Below, in pieces: positions 20,482 to 28,573 of a DNA stretch of 64,000 nucleotides. The notes beneath the pieces are model-generated. The model did not search any database, was not told the DNA's origin, and saw only the letters and a list, made by a program, of their open reading frames with translations. The translations under genes and the position numbers were made by a program. Numbering within the stretch: position 1 is the stretch's first letter; the number at the start of each line of letters is the position of its first letter. This stretch comes from Salinivibrio costicola subsp. costicola ATCC 33508 = LMG 11651. GTDB taxonomy: Bacteria > Pseudomonadota > Gammaproteobacteria > Enterobacterales > Vibrionaceae. The stretch lies in contig AQOF01000060.1 in assembly GCA_000565345.1 (NCBI GenBank), positions 1 through 64,000 on the forward strand, given 5' to 3'.

Positions 20482-21309
20482 GTGAAATGCGACTTAATGA
20501 CCAACTGGGTACGAAGGCTAACGATCGTTTGGCTGACCATGCTTTCTTTTCAAGTTTGGTCGGCAACCTCAGATCCGCTCAATGTTTGTGTGGGTGACGG
20601 GAGTCCTTGGCCACCTTACACCTATTGGCAGGGAGAAACGAGGCAGCAAAAAGCGGACACCTTAACGGGTTATGCGACCGATTTAGTGCTTTCCGCACTA
20701 GAGAGTAACGACATTACTTATCAACTTGTATTTATGCCTTGGGCGCGCGTGCAGCATGAGCTGGCAAGAGAGTCTGGCCGTTGTGACCTTACTTGGGATG
20801 CGAGTTATAAACCTGAGCGAGCGCAGTACAGTCGACTGACAACGCCCTTGTATTCTATCTCTCTCGGATATCTATATATCGGTGATCCAGCGGCTAATGT
20901 GCGGCCAAGATTGCCCGTATCGGACTCTGTGTGTGGTGTGAATGGCTACAACTATGCCGGCTTTGGCGATAACCCTAAGCCGAGGTTTGAAGCCAATACC
21001 TTGCAGCAAGCCTTGCGGATGTTGGAAGCGGGACGGTGCCGCTTTCTTGCCAGTGATGAATACAGCCTGTAGTTGGGTGGCAGTTCGCTTGGGCTTTATC
21101 AATTTTCACGCGATCTTGCTATATCTCTCTACCTAACCCTAAGCCTTCATGCTCAGATCAGCCGTTATGCGCCACAAGCGAATGACTTAGTGGCGAAGAT
21201 TGACGAATATTTGGACAGTGCGGCTCAACGTGGTGAGTTACAAGCGCTCCGTGCAAAGTACTTTCAGTCAGTTACCTCGCAGCCCCAGCCGCAATCCACG
21301 TCGGAGTAA
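20482..21309 (+). pseudogene. Periplasmic solute-binding protein, family 3 (amino-acid type), with in-frame TAG
   Basis: A secreted protein: the signal peptide runs through VWLTMLSFQVWSA. The SBP_bac_3-like core includes DGSPWPPYTYW, GYATDLVLSALESN and MPWARVQHELARESGRCDLTW. A TAG at 21070-21072 interrupts it after ASDEYSL, and the same frame continues for 79 codons with AKIDEYLDSAAQRGEL, the usual C-terminal helix of this family. A point change, or paired indels, could explain the stop. No permease genes adjoin it; such orphan family-3 proteins are common in marine gammaproteobacteria. Confidence 0.72.
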
Positions 21310-21313
21310 TGCG

Positions 21314-21457
21314 TTATCGCGTGCTACGCACAGAGGGTAGAGGGTGCTTGGTCCAGCGTGTGGGCAGTTTGGTCGTCGCTAAATGACTGTGTAGCTTTTT
21401 AGCATGTCGATGATAGGTCACTTGACGACCCGAGTGAAAACTCACCTTGAGTACCAT
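21314..21457 (-). CDS. Small basic protein, 47 residues, unrecognised
   Basis: An ATG at 21457 follows AAGGAGAG at a good distance, and the 47 codons begin MVLKVSFHSGRQVTYHRHAK. The product has many Lys, Arg and His residues and no hydrophobic segment. It is the only gene I can see in the 335-base gap between the binding protein and proX. It stops five bases past the convergent stop at 21309. TAGAAT at about 21500 on the minus strand could be a -10 element. Function is unknown. Confidence 0.5.
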   Translation of the reverse strand: MVLKVSFHSGRQVTYHRHAKKLHSHLATTKLPTRWTKHPLPSVRSTR

Positions 21458-21644
21458 GTTTCTCTCCTTGTGCTTAACGTTGCGATAAAGTTACATTTTT
21501 ATTCTAAATAAGTGTATTTAATTATTCTTAAGTCACATAAGAAAGCCTAATAGTGAATCCGGTCTCTCTGGGCGTACTATAAACCTAACGGGTCTATGCC
21601 TATAAGGCTCGGATGGAGACGAACTAGCTAAAATAGGGAAGATC

Positions 21645-22160
21645 ATGACAGGGGCGCCACCACTTTCAGGTCAACAGGCTGCGCTGCTTCAAAGCCTCAA
21701 TGCGCACGGTATTTCAGTAAATATATACCGCCATCAGCCTGTCTATACGTGTGAACAAGCAGACGCGCTCGGTTTGCATACTGATGCAAACCCGACTAAG
21801 AACTTGCTGTTGAAAGACAGAAAAGGGAAACAGTTTTTCTTGGTGGTATTACCGGGCAAAGCCACCGTTAATTTAGCCGGATTGAGTAAAGCCTTGGGCA
21901 CGTCTCGCTTATCGTTTGCCTCGTCGCAGCAACTCGAAACCTATTTGCAGGCGCAATCAGGTGCCGTATCGGTATTTGATGTGATGAATGATCCCGAGCA
22001 TCGCGTCAGTTTGGTGATCGCGAATGCGATATGGCACGTCCAAGCGGTGGAATGCCAGCCTTTTTGTCACGATCAAACTTGGGTCATTGCCACGCAAGAT
22101 CTCGCTCGCTGGCTACAAGGTATAGGCCGAGACTATCAAACCGTGGATCATGCCGCTTAA
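21645..22160 (+). CDS. ProX/YbaK-type aminoacyl-tRNA deacylase (prolyl-tRNA editing domain)
   Basis: A 171-residue free-standing editing domain of the YbaK/ProRS-associated family. The signature TKNLLLKDRKGKQFFLVVLP holds the conserved Lys used to hydrolyse mischarged tRNA, and SVFDVMNDPEHRVSLV is the typical distal motif. The PrdX/ProX branch removes alanine or cysteine from tRNA(Pro). The start is the ATG that follows AGGGAAG. A perfect hairpin follows the stop. Confidence 0.82.
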   Translation: MTGAPPLSGQQAALLQSLNAHGISVNIYRHQPVYTCEQADALGLHTDANPTKNLLLKDRKGKQFFLVVLPGKATVNLAGLSKALGTSRLSFASSQQLETYLQAQSGAVSVFDVMNDPEHRVSLVIANAIWHVQAVECQPFCHDQTWVIATQDLARWLQGIGRDYQTVDHAA

Positions 22161-22165
22161 ACGAT

Positions 22166-22191
22166 AACGGTGGCTGTTGGCAGCCACCGTT
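22166..22191. terminator. Perfect hairpin between convergent genes
   Basis: An eleven-base perfect stem, AACGGTGGCTG (22166-22176) with CAGCCACCGTT (22181-22191), has a TTGG tetraloop. It lies between the proX stop and the convergent peroxiredoxin stop. The T run is absent on both strands. Confidence 0.6.
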
Positions 22192-22201
22192 GTGCGGAAC
22201 G

Positions 22202-22675
22202 TTACAGCAAGTCGAGAATCGCCTCGGCACTGGAGACGTCAAAGCTTTTTGGCGCTTCAACGTTCAAATGCGTGACGGTGCCATTTTCAATGATCATGGC
22301 ATAGCGCTGTGAGCGAATACCGCCAAACTTACCTGAATCCATTTCTAGTCCTAGCGCCTTCGTAAAGCTCGCATCACCGTCGGCCAGCATATGAATCTGA
22401 TTAGCATTTTGTGCCTCGCCCCAAGCCTGCATCACAAAGGCATCGTTGACGGAGACGCAAGCAATCATATCGACGCCTTTTGCTTTAATCTCATCCGCTT
22501 TCACCACAAAACCCGGTAAGTGCGACTCGGAACAGGTCGGGGTGAACGCGCCAGGAACAGCGAATAGTACTACCTTCTTGTTGGCAAAAAGGGCGGGAAT
22601 GTCGTGGGTCTGCATTCCTTCAGCGGTGAGTTCACTGAGCGTCGCGCTAGGTAAAGGTTGTCCTTGCTGAATCAT
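22202..22675 (-). CDS. Peroxiredoxin, Prx5/PMP20 type
   Basis: A 157-residue thiol peroxidase that reduces hydrogen peroxide and alkyl hydroperoxides. The peroxidatic Cys lies in GAFTPTCSESHLPGF, the Prx5 active-site motif, and FGGIRSQRYAMII carries the conserved Arg. The start is ATG 22675, with AAAGGAG upstream. A longer reading to 22738 would lack this ribosome site. No fused glutaredoxin domain is present, so it relies on a separate reductant. Confidence 0.9.
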   Translation of the reverse strand: MIQQGQPLPSATLSELTAEGMQTHDIPALFANKKVVLFAVPGAFTPTCSESHLPGFVVKADEIKAKGVDMIACVSVNDAFVMQAWGEAQNANQIHMLADGDASFTKALGLEMDSGKFGGIRSQRYAMIIENGTVTHLNVEAPKSFDVSSAEAILDLL

Positions 22676-22843
22676 GATGACTCCTTTAATCGTTGTATGA
22701 TTGTTCATTCTCAGCATAACATGCGTATTCGTGAGCAAACATATTCGCCCCCATCCGAGTCTCTTTATCGGTATCGTCTGTTTATCATTGCGTGCTTAGA
22801 GTAAACTATTGTTCACTTCATTCTGTTAATTTGCATTGCGTTT

Positions 22844-23206
22844 ATGTCATCTTCTTACTCTTTTCCCAATGTTCATCAGGCTTACCACGCCCATGTTTAC
22901 TATGAGGCCGATACCGAAGCGCAGGCGGATATTATCTATCAAGCAGCCGCTGCATCGTCACTGCCGATCGATCTTGGCCGCTTTCATCGCAAATGTGTCG
23001 GCCCACACCCAAAGTGGAGCTTTCAGATCGCTTTTGACAACGCTGCCTTCGATGAGGTGATGGCATGGCTTGAAGCGCATCGGGGCGATTTAACCGTCTT
23101 TTTGCATGGCGTGACGGGCGATGATTACATTGATCATACCGATCATGTGGGTTGGTTAGGGAAGTCAGTGGCACTCAAACTTGATATATTTAAGCCCAAG
23201 TCATGA
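22844..23206 (+). CDS. DOPA 4,5-dioxygenase family protein
   Basis: A 120-residue protein with YHAHVYYEAD near the start, FHRKCVGPHPKWSFQIAF in the middle and FLHGVTGDDYIDHTDHVGWL at the end. The His residues match the small DOPA-dioxygenase-like family (PF08883), a predicted aromatic-ring-cleaving or metal-binding fold. Bacterial members are uncharacterised, so the reaction is not assigned. Its stop overlaps the next start as ATGA. Confidence 0.85.
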   Translation: MSSSYSFPNVHQAYHAHVYYEADTEAQADIIYQAAAASSLPIDLGRFHRKCVGPHPKWSFQIAFDNAAFDEVMAWLEAHRGDLTVFLHGVTGDDYIDHTDHVGWLGKSVALKLDIFKPKS

Positions 23207-23520
23207 CCACGTATATCAACTATCCTGCGCTACTGATTTGGCAAGGGGATGACGAACTATCATACGCGCCAGACTCGGCGTCGCTCGGTCGACTGAGTGA
23301 AAACCTGATCACGGAAGACGATCGGTTGGTTGATAGCCAAGGCGTTTGCTGGTTGAGTCAAGACGGTGGTCAGCACTGGCAGCCAAGCGGGCAGACCATG
23401 CCGCTTGTTCAGCTCGTGACACATATCCAAGCGCATTATGCGCAGCTGGGTCAATGCTGTGTGGGAAAAATGCAATTTAAAGATAGGGCCGCCGCCATAG
23501 CTAGTTTGGCGGTGCACTAG
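23203..23520 (+). CDS. DUF4144-like conserved protein
   Basis: A 105-residue cytoplasmic protein that starts MTTYINYPALLIWQGDDEL and ends around LGQCCVGKMQFKDRAAAIAS. This pattern (an N-terminal W-x-x-D-D-E-L and a C-terminal CCVAK-type motif) recalls DUF4144, a family largely confined to vibrios and relatives. It overlaps the preceding gene by four bases and is presumably co-translated with it. Function is unknown. Confidence 0.72.
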   Translation: MTTYINYPALLIWQGDDELSYAPDSASLGRLSENLITEDDRLVDSQGVCWLSQDGGQHWQPSGQTMPLVQLVTHIQAHYAQLGQCCVGKMQFKDRAAAIASLAVH

Positions 23521-23548
23521 ATTCGTGCCATCCGGCAAGGAGTGATTG

Positions 23549-24100
23549 ATGAGATTAAGATTAGGGTTCGTGTTTCTGTTATCGACGATATTAACCGGCT
23601 GCCTTGGTATGCCTAAAGATGTGACGCCAGTAACCAATTTTGACCTCAACCGTTATTTGGGAACATGGCACGAAGTGGCAAGACTTGATCACTCGTTTGA
23701 GCGCGGCTTATCCGATGTGATGGCAACTTACTCGTTGCGTGAAGACGGTGGCGTCAAAGTGATCAACCGAGGCTTTAGCCGCGAAGAGGGCAAATGGCAA
23801 GAAGCAGAGGGTAAAGCGTACTTCGTTGAAAATGATAAGACGGCGTATCTGAAGGTTTCGTTCTTTGGGCCTTTCTATGGTTCTTATGTAGTGTTTGAGT
23901 TAGATGATGACTACCAGTATGCCTTTATTTCAGGCCCTGATCATGACTATCTTTGGCTGCTCTCTCGCACGCCGACCGTACCTGAGTCTGTCAAAGAACG
24001 TTTTATCTCTGAAGCCAAACAGCGAGGCTTTGCCACGGAAGAACTGATTTTTGTTGATCACTCCCGCACTGATCCTAAGCAGCCAGTTTCGAGTGATTAA
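23549..24100 (+). CDS. blc: Outer-membrane lipocalin Blc
   Basis: A lipoprotein of about 183 residues. The signal ends in a lipobox STILTGC, and the lipocalin motif NRYLGTWHEVARLDHSFERG follows. VSFFGPFYGSYVVFELDDDY and YLWLLSRTP complete the Blc pattern. The protein is anchored in the outer membrane and binds fatty acids or lysophospholipids. The start is ATG 23549, with AAGGAG eight bases upstream. Confidence 0.92.
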   Translation: MRLRLGFVFLLSTILTGCLGMPKDVTPVTNFDLNRYLGTWHEVARLDHSFERGLSDVMATYSLREDGGVKVINRGFSREEGKWQEAEGKAYFVENDKTAYLKVSFFGPFYGSYVVFELDDDYQYAFISGPDHDYLWLLSRTPTVPESVKERFISEAKQRGFATEELIFVDHSRTDPKQPVSSD

Positions 24101-24154
24101 ACAGGATAATCTAATGGCGACAAACACTCTTCTGAAGACCAAAAAGAGATAATC

Positions 24155-24448
24155 ATGCGAAAAACCGATAAAAAATACGACAATGCTATCCGCGAAGCAC
24201 TGACTGAGGTGTGTGAGCTGACCATGAAACACGTCGATGGTTTTGAATGGCTAACGCATGAGGTGAATTATCAACGTTTTCCGCAAAGTGTGATGATCCG
24301 TTTGATGTTTACGGATCGGCAAAGGATCGCAGATTTTAAAAACAGTCATGAATACAATGTGGCGTTAATGGCGATCCAATCACGCTTATCAGCGGCAGGA
24401 ATCACATTGAAAAGTATAGCAAACCATGTGCAACTTAACACCGCGTAG
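24155..24448 (+). CDS. Small conserved vibrio protein (sometimes labelled Fis-family)
   Basis: A 97-residue basic protein starting MRKTDKKYDNAIREALTEVC and containing GFEWLTHEVNYQRFPQS. The start and the WLTHxVNY motif recall a group of vibrio proteins often labelled Fis-family regulators. I see no convincing Fis helix-turn-helix, so no function is assigned. It lies between blc and a VOC gene on the same strand. Confidence 0.7.
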   Translation: MRKTDKKYDNAIREALTEVCELTMKHVDGFEWLTHEVNYQRFPQSVMIRLMFTDRQRIADFKNSHEYNVALMAIQSRLSAAGITLKSIANHVQLNTA

Positions 24449-24490
24449 TCACCCAAAGATGTAAGCTAGAATCAACACCACGGAGGGAGT

Positions 24491-24919
24491 ATGGAAGCAA
24501 GGATTAGCATCATTACATTGGGGGTTGCCGATTTATCACGTTCGTATGAATTTTATCGCCAACTAGGGTTTCCAACCCATAATCACCCCGAAGAAGGGAT
24601 AGTGTTTTTTAGTACAGCGGGAACGCGTTTAGCGTTATATGCAATCGACGCTTTAGCCGATGACATAAAGCCCGGAATGCCTGTTAGCGACGCTGGTTTC
24701 AGTGGGATTACGCTTGCGCATAACACGCGTTCAAAAGAAGAGGTCGATGAGGTGCTTGCGCTGGCTAAAGAATGCGGCGGTCGAATTGTCAAACCTGCTC
24801 AAGATGTTTTTTGGGGCGGCTATAGTGGTTACTTTGCTGATCCTGACAACTATTTGTGGGAAGTTGCCTATGGAGAGGCTTGGCAGTTTGATGACAATGG
24901 CAGCTTAGTGTTGGACTAA
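24491..24919 (+). CDS. VOC-family (glyoxalase/bleomycin-resistance fold) protein
   Basis: A 142-residue protein with paired beta-alpha-beta-beta-beta modules. It has ITLGVADLSRSYEFYRQLGF at the N-terminus and GYFADPDNYLWEVAYGEAW at the C-terminus, where the Glu is a likely metal ligand. The reaction is unknown; family members include glyoxalases, dioxygenases and antibiotic-binding proteins. The last codons lie in the first copy of a 23-base tandem duplication. Confidence 0.85.
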   Translation: MEARISIITLGVADLSRSYEFYRQLGFPTHNHPEEGIVFFSTAGTRLALYAIDALADDIKPGMPVSDAGFSGITLAHNTRSKEEVDEVLALAKECGGRIVKPAQDVFWGGYSGYFADPDNYLWEVAYGEAWQFDDNGSLVLD

Positions 24920-24948
24920 ACATACTCTTAGTGTTGGACTAAACATAC
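24904..24948 (+). repeat. 23-base tandem duplication over the VOC stop codon
   Basis: CTTAGTGTTGGACTAAACAT followed by ACT is repeated immediately, with copies at 24904-24926 and 24927-24948. The first copy encodes the last four residues and the stop of the VOC protein. The duplication leaves the protein intact. Confidence 0.9.
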
Positions 24949-25020
24949 ATTGTGATGCAAACGTTTGAACGAACACTGGCTCAGTTGATTGCAGCATCTG
25001 TGTGAGCGAAAATCAAAAAG

Positions 25021-25046
25021 AAAAAGGCGCTTTATGGCGCCTTTTT
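25021..25046. terminator. Bidirectional intrinsic terminator
   Basis: Stem GGCGC (25026-25030) with GCGCC (25037-25041) is flanked by an A run on the left and a T run on the right. It would terminate the VOC transcript on the plus strand and the convergent MFS gene on the minus strand. Confidence 0.88.
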
Positions 25047-25071
25047 ACGTTGTGAGAAGCGAGCGAGTCAT

Positions 25072-26277
25072 TTATGCCGTTGCTAGCGTCTGCGCTTGAC
25101 GGTTGGCATGCCAGACTAAACCAAAGCCGATAATCACCACCGCGCAGGTTGATAGCATCACGGTCGTGACCGCGAACAATCCTGAGGCGGCAAACGCAGA
25201 GACCAAGGCGCTCGCGACAAAGCAGATAATCATCTGTAAGAAGTTGAGCAGGCCCGCCGCTGTCGCGCTACATGATTTAAAATCTTCTAAGGCTCGGTTT
25301 ACCACGAGTGGATAAATGGCACCATTGGCCGCTGCCAAAAAGCAGAATGGACCCAAGATTGCCCAAATATTAGTGACATCAGTGCGCCAGCTAATTAAAA
25401 AGATCACCACCAAACTGGCGACAAACAGTTTCAGTAACCAAGGAAGGATGCTGTGATCTTTGAGTTTATTCAGTGCATAACGACAGGCATACCCGCCGAC
25501 AACAAACGCGATTGTTTGTGGAATATAGCTCAGGCCAATATCGGATTCTGTGTAGCCCATCGCTGACATGATAAACGGCGATCCAGTCAAATAGGCAAAG
25601 AAAGCGGCCGAGCAACCAGCAAAGATAAGCATATTTCCGATGAACTTTTTTGATTTAAAAACTTGCTGATAATCAGTCTTCAGTTTATCAATAATTTTAG
25701 TATCTTGTGCTGGCTTAGTTAAGCTTTCTTTCTCTCGTAGAGTCAGTGCAATAAAAACGATCCCTAGGGCAAATAAAACCACAAAAATAACTGCGCCAAT
25801 CAAAATGCTGAAGTAAATAGGCGCCCAGTAGAGGCGCTAATGCCGGCGATAGCGCAACGAGCGGCATAATGGTCGCGAACATTTTTGCCCCAACTTGCCT
25901 TCGTAGCGATCAATCACCACCGCTTGCCAAATCACAATCGCGCTGCATGCGCCCAACGCTTGAACAAGGCGCGCACCGAGTAACAGATAAATATTATCTG
26001 CAAACAGACATACCACGGTCGCAATGCTATAGAGACTTAAGCCAATTAACAGCGCAGGTTTACGGCCAATGCGGTCGGAGAGGGGGCCATAAACGAGTTG
26101 ACCACAGGCCATACCAAGCAAAAAGATACTCAAGGTTAAACCGATATTCGCCGACGATGTCGCAAAATCGATTTGCATGGCCTCAAAAGCGGGCAAATAC
26201 ATGTCGGTGGCTAAGAAACCCAGCATACTGAGCCCTGCAAGCCAAAATAGCGTGATAAATGGCACTTGTTTGTTCAT
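25072..26277 (-). pseudogene. Bcr/CflA-type MFS multidrug transporter, two frameshifts
   Basis: About 402 residues and 12 membrane spans when repaired. It opens with ITLFWLAGLSMLGFLATDMY and has MFS motif A as YGPLSDRIGRKP. Breaks lie at the A/T5 run near 25888 (restoring [20 protein letters not shown]) and near 25812 (around FDWRA, before [13 protein letters not shown]). Bcr-type pumps export bicyclomycin, chloramphenicol, sulfonamides or peptides. A LysR gene diverges from it with a gap of 106 bases. Confidence 0.85.
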
Positions 26278-26383
26278 TTTTTATCTCTTGATACAAAGAT
26301 TAATGTAACGAGCAGTTTATGACTAACAATCCATGCTGTGAAACGGTATGATTTGAACATACCTTTCAAAAAATTTGATGTGA

Positions 26384-27282
26384 ATGTTTTCTTACCAAGA
26401 TTTTCAGGTGATTGAGGTGGTCGCGCGCCGAGGCAGCTTTTCAGGCGCGGCCGCAGAGCTCCATAAAGTACCCAGTGCGGTGAGCTATACAGTGCGGCAA
26501 ATAGAGGACAAATTGGCGGTGGTACTGTTCGAACGTCTTCATCGCCAAGTAAAGCTGACGCCTGCTGGGGAATACTTTGTTGAACAATCACGCGAAATGC
26601 TGAAAGCGATGGCTAATATTCGCCAGCAAACCCAGCGTGTTGCTAATGGTTGGACGCAAAGTGTCGCATTGGCACTGGATAACGTCGTAAGAGAGGATAG
26701 CGTCAATACCTTGGTACGTGACTTTTATGATGCGTTTCCTGATGTCGAGCTGTTGCTGACCATGGAAGTATTCAACGGTGTGTGGGATGCGCTGGCGGAT
26801 GATAGAGCCGATATTGCCATTGGTGCCACGGCTGCTGTGCCAGTGAGCGGCGCGTTTCGCTATCGAGAAATGGGTACCTGCGTTGGCGGTTTGTGGTGAG
26901 TCCGTCGCATCCACTCGTACAGTGTGCCCAGCCACTGGCTAATGATCAGCTCGCGTCGTATCCGGCGATATGTTTGGAAGATACTTCGCGCCGTTTGCCG
27001 CGTCGTACGACATGGCTATTGGATAATCAGCGCCGTCTTACCGTCCCCAATTGGCACAGTGCCATGCAATGTTTTAAGGCCGGGCTGGGGATTGGTGTGA
27101 TGCCTTCACACATGGCAGAAGACGCGATTGCGCGAGGAGAGTTGGTGGAGCTTGCCCTTGAAGAGCCGTTATTAAGCAGTCCGTGCTGTATTGCATGGCG
27201 CTCGGATAAAGAGTCACCACCGGTGCGCTGGCTGCTCGACTACTTGGGCGATAAAGAGCAACTGCAACACCAGTGGTTATAA
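26384..27282 (+). pseudogene. LysR-family transcriptional regulator, one frameshift
   Basis: The helix-turn-helix is RRGSFSGAAAELHKVPSAVS, followed by LAVVLFERLHRQVKLTPAG. The frame breaks near 26880 (GAAATGGGTACCTG). Adding one base after GGG restores the reading into LRWRFVVSPSHPLV, and the effector domain then continues to 27282 with FKAGLGIGVMPSHMAED. The full length of about 300 residues is normal. It is divergent from the Bcr-type transporter and probably controls it. Confidence 0.85.
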
Positions 27283-27283
27283 G

Positions 27284-27910
27284 CTAGGAGGACGGCGCAT
27301 CGAGCGTACGCAAGGTTTGATACCCCGCCCAAACCCGTGATGTGGCAGTGATTAAACAGGCTGCGCCAAAAACGCCGGCAATCCATGCCATGTATGTAGG
27401 GAAAAGACACATCAACACAAAGCTGGCGATGGTTTCCGTGCCTTCGGTGATCCCGCCGATGTAATACATCGACTTGTTGGCGTACACTGGGTTATCAATC
27501 TGGTGTTTGCTCGCCATAATCGCAAACGCTAAAAAGCTTGCGCCTGTACCCATAAAGCAAAACAGCAGAAAGCTGGCGGCGATGGCGTTACTAGCGGGAT
27601 CAGCCAGCGCAAAACCCAAAGGAATGGATGCGTAGAAGATAAAATCGAGGGTGATATCTAAAAAGCCCCCTGCGTCCGTGAGTCCTTGCTCGCGGGCGAG
27701 CGCGCCATCAAGGCCATCGAACAGTCGGTTAATGATAATGAACACAAGCGCGAGCCAATACACTTGTAGCGCCAGAGCGGGCACCGCCAGCAAGCCAATC
27801 AAAAAGCCCGATAGTGTGACGGTATCAGGTTTGACCCCCCACTTTGTGAGCTGCACCGCTGCCTGCTTCAATGGCCAGCGGATCACGGCGATGGCATAGC
27901 GATCAAGCAT
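27284..27910 (-). CDS. ynjF: CDP-alcohol phosphatidyltransferase family protein YnjF
   Basis: A 208-residue inner-membrane enzyme with several hydrophobic helices. The family motif D-G-x2-A-R-x8-G-x3-D-x3-D is readable as NRLFDGLDGALAREQGLTDA, then GGFLDITLDF. It should transfer a phosphatidyl group from a CDP-alcohol to another alcohol; the acceptor is unknown. The start ATG 27910 has GAGGAG seven bases upstream. In Escherichia coli ynjF also belongs to the ynj neighbourhood. As given, the upstream ynjD reads in frame into this gene, but that results from a lost base. Confidence 0.85.
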   Translation of the reverse strand: MLDRYAIAVIRWPLKQAAVQLTKWGVKPDTVTLSGFLIGLLAVPALALQVYWLALVFIIINRLFDGLDGALAREQGLTDAGGFLDITLDFIFYASIPLGFALADPASNAIAASFLLFCFMGTGASFLAFAIMASKHQIDNPVYANKSMYYIGGITEGTETIASFVLMCLFPTYMAWIAGVFGAACLITATSRVWAGYQTLRTLDAPSS

Positions 27911-27947
27911 TTTGCATCTCCTCATGCAGTACTGAGCTAGCTGGCGT

Positions 27948-28573
27948 TTAGGCCAATTTAAACAACGGCTCTGGTGCGCAATATCCTCGGCATCATGTGT
28001 CACAATCAGCGCGGGGATGTTGCGCTGCGCGATTTGCTCAAACACAAAAGCACGAAAATCCCGTCGTAGCGGCTTATCCAGCTTACTAAAGGGTTCATCA
28101 AGCAAGATAGCATCGGGCGCGGCGAGTAATGCACGCAACACACTGACTCGCGCGCGTTGGCCACCCGAAAGCTGGCTGGGGGCATAATCGGCAAACTCCG
28201 CTAAATTGACAGACCCTAATGTTGCGATGGCCTGATCACGTTTTTGCGCTTTGCTCATCGATGAAGGCAGGGCAAAGGCCAAGTTTTGCCAGACGTTGAG
28301 ATGCGGAAAGAGCAAATCATCTTGAAACAAAATCCCGATACGGCGCTGCTCCGGCGGCAAGTGATCAAAGGGTTCACCATTTAAGGTTAGTTGGCCGCTG
28401 TAATGCATGGGCGGTTGAATGTGTCCTGCCAATACGCTCAGCAGGCTCGATTTTCCGCAGCCACTGGGACCCATTACGGTGAGTATTTCTCCCGGGGCGA
28501 CCGAGAATGATAAATCACGCACCAAGCATTGCTCAGGCGCGTTTATGGTGAGTTGATTGACACACAGTGTCAT
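27948..28573 (-). pseudogene. ynjD: ABC transporter ATP-binding protein YnjD, stop codon lost by a frameshift
   Basis: About 208 residues. Walker A is GPSGCGKSSLLSVLAG, the signature LSGGQRARVSVLRAL, and Walker B AILLDEPFSKLD with the switch His in LIVTHDAED. The ATG 28573 follows CAGGAG. At the 3' end, AAATTGGCC (near 27955) is probably short of one T: the repaired reading ends CLNLA with TAA at 27950-27948. Unrepaired, the frame runs through into ynjF and gives a false 438-residue fusion. It energises the YnjBC uptake system. Confidence 0.82.

Noticed and set aside
24955-24970. ATGCAAACGTTTGAAC looks like a PurR operator.
   Set aside because: It lies between the 3' ends of two convergent genes, where no promoter is expected. 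A chance match is likelier.
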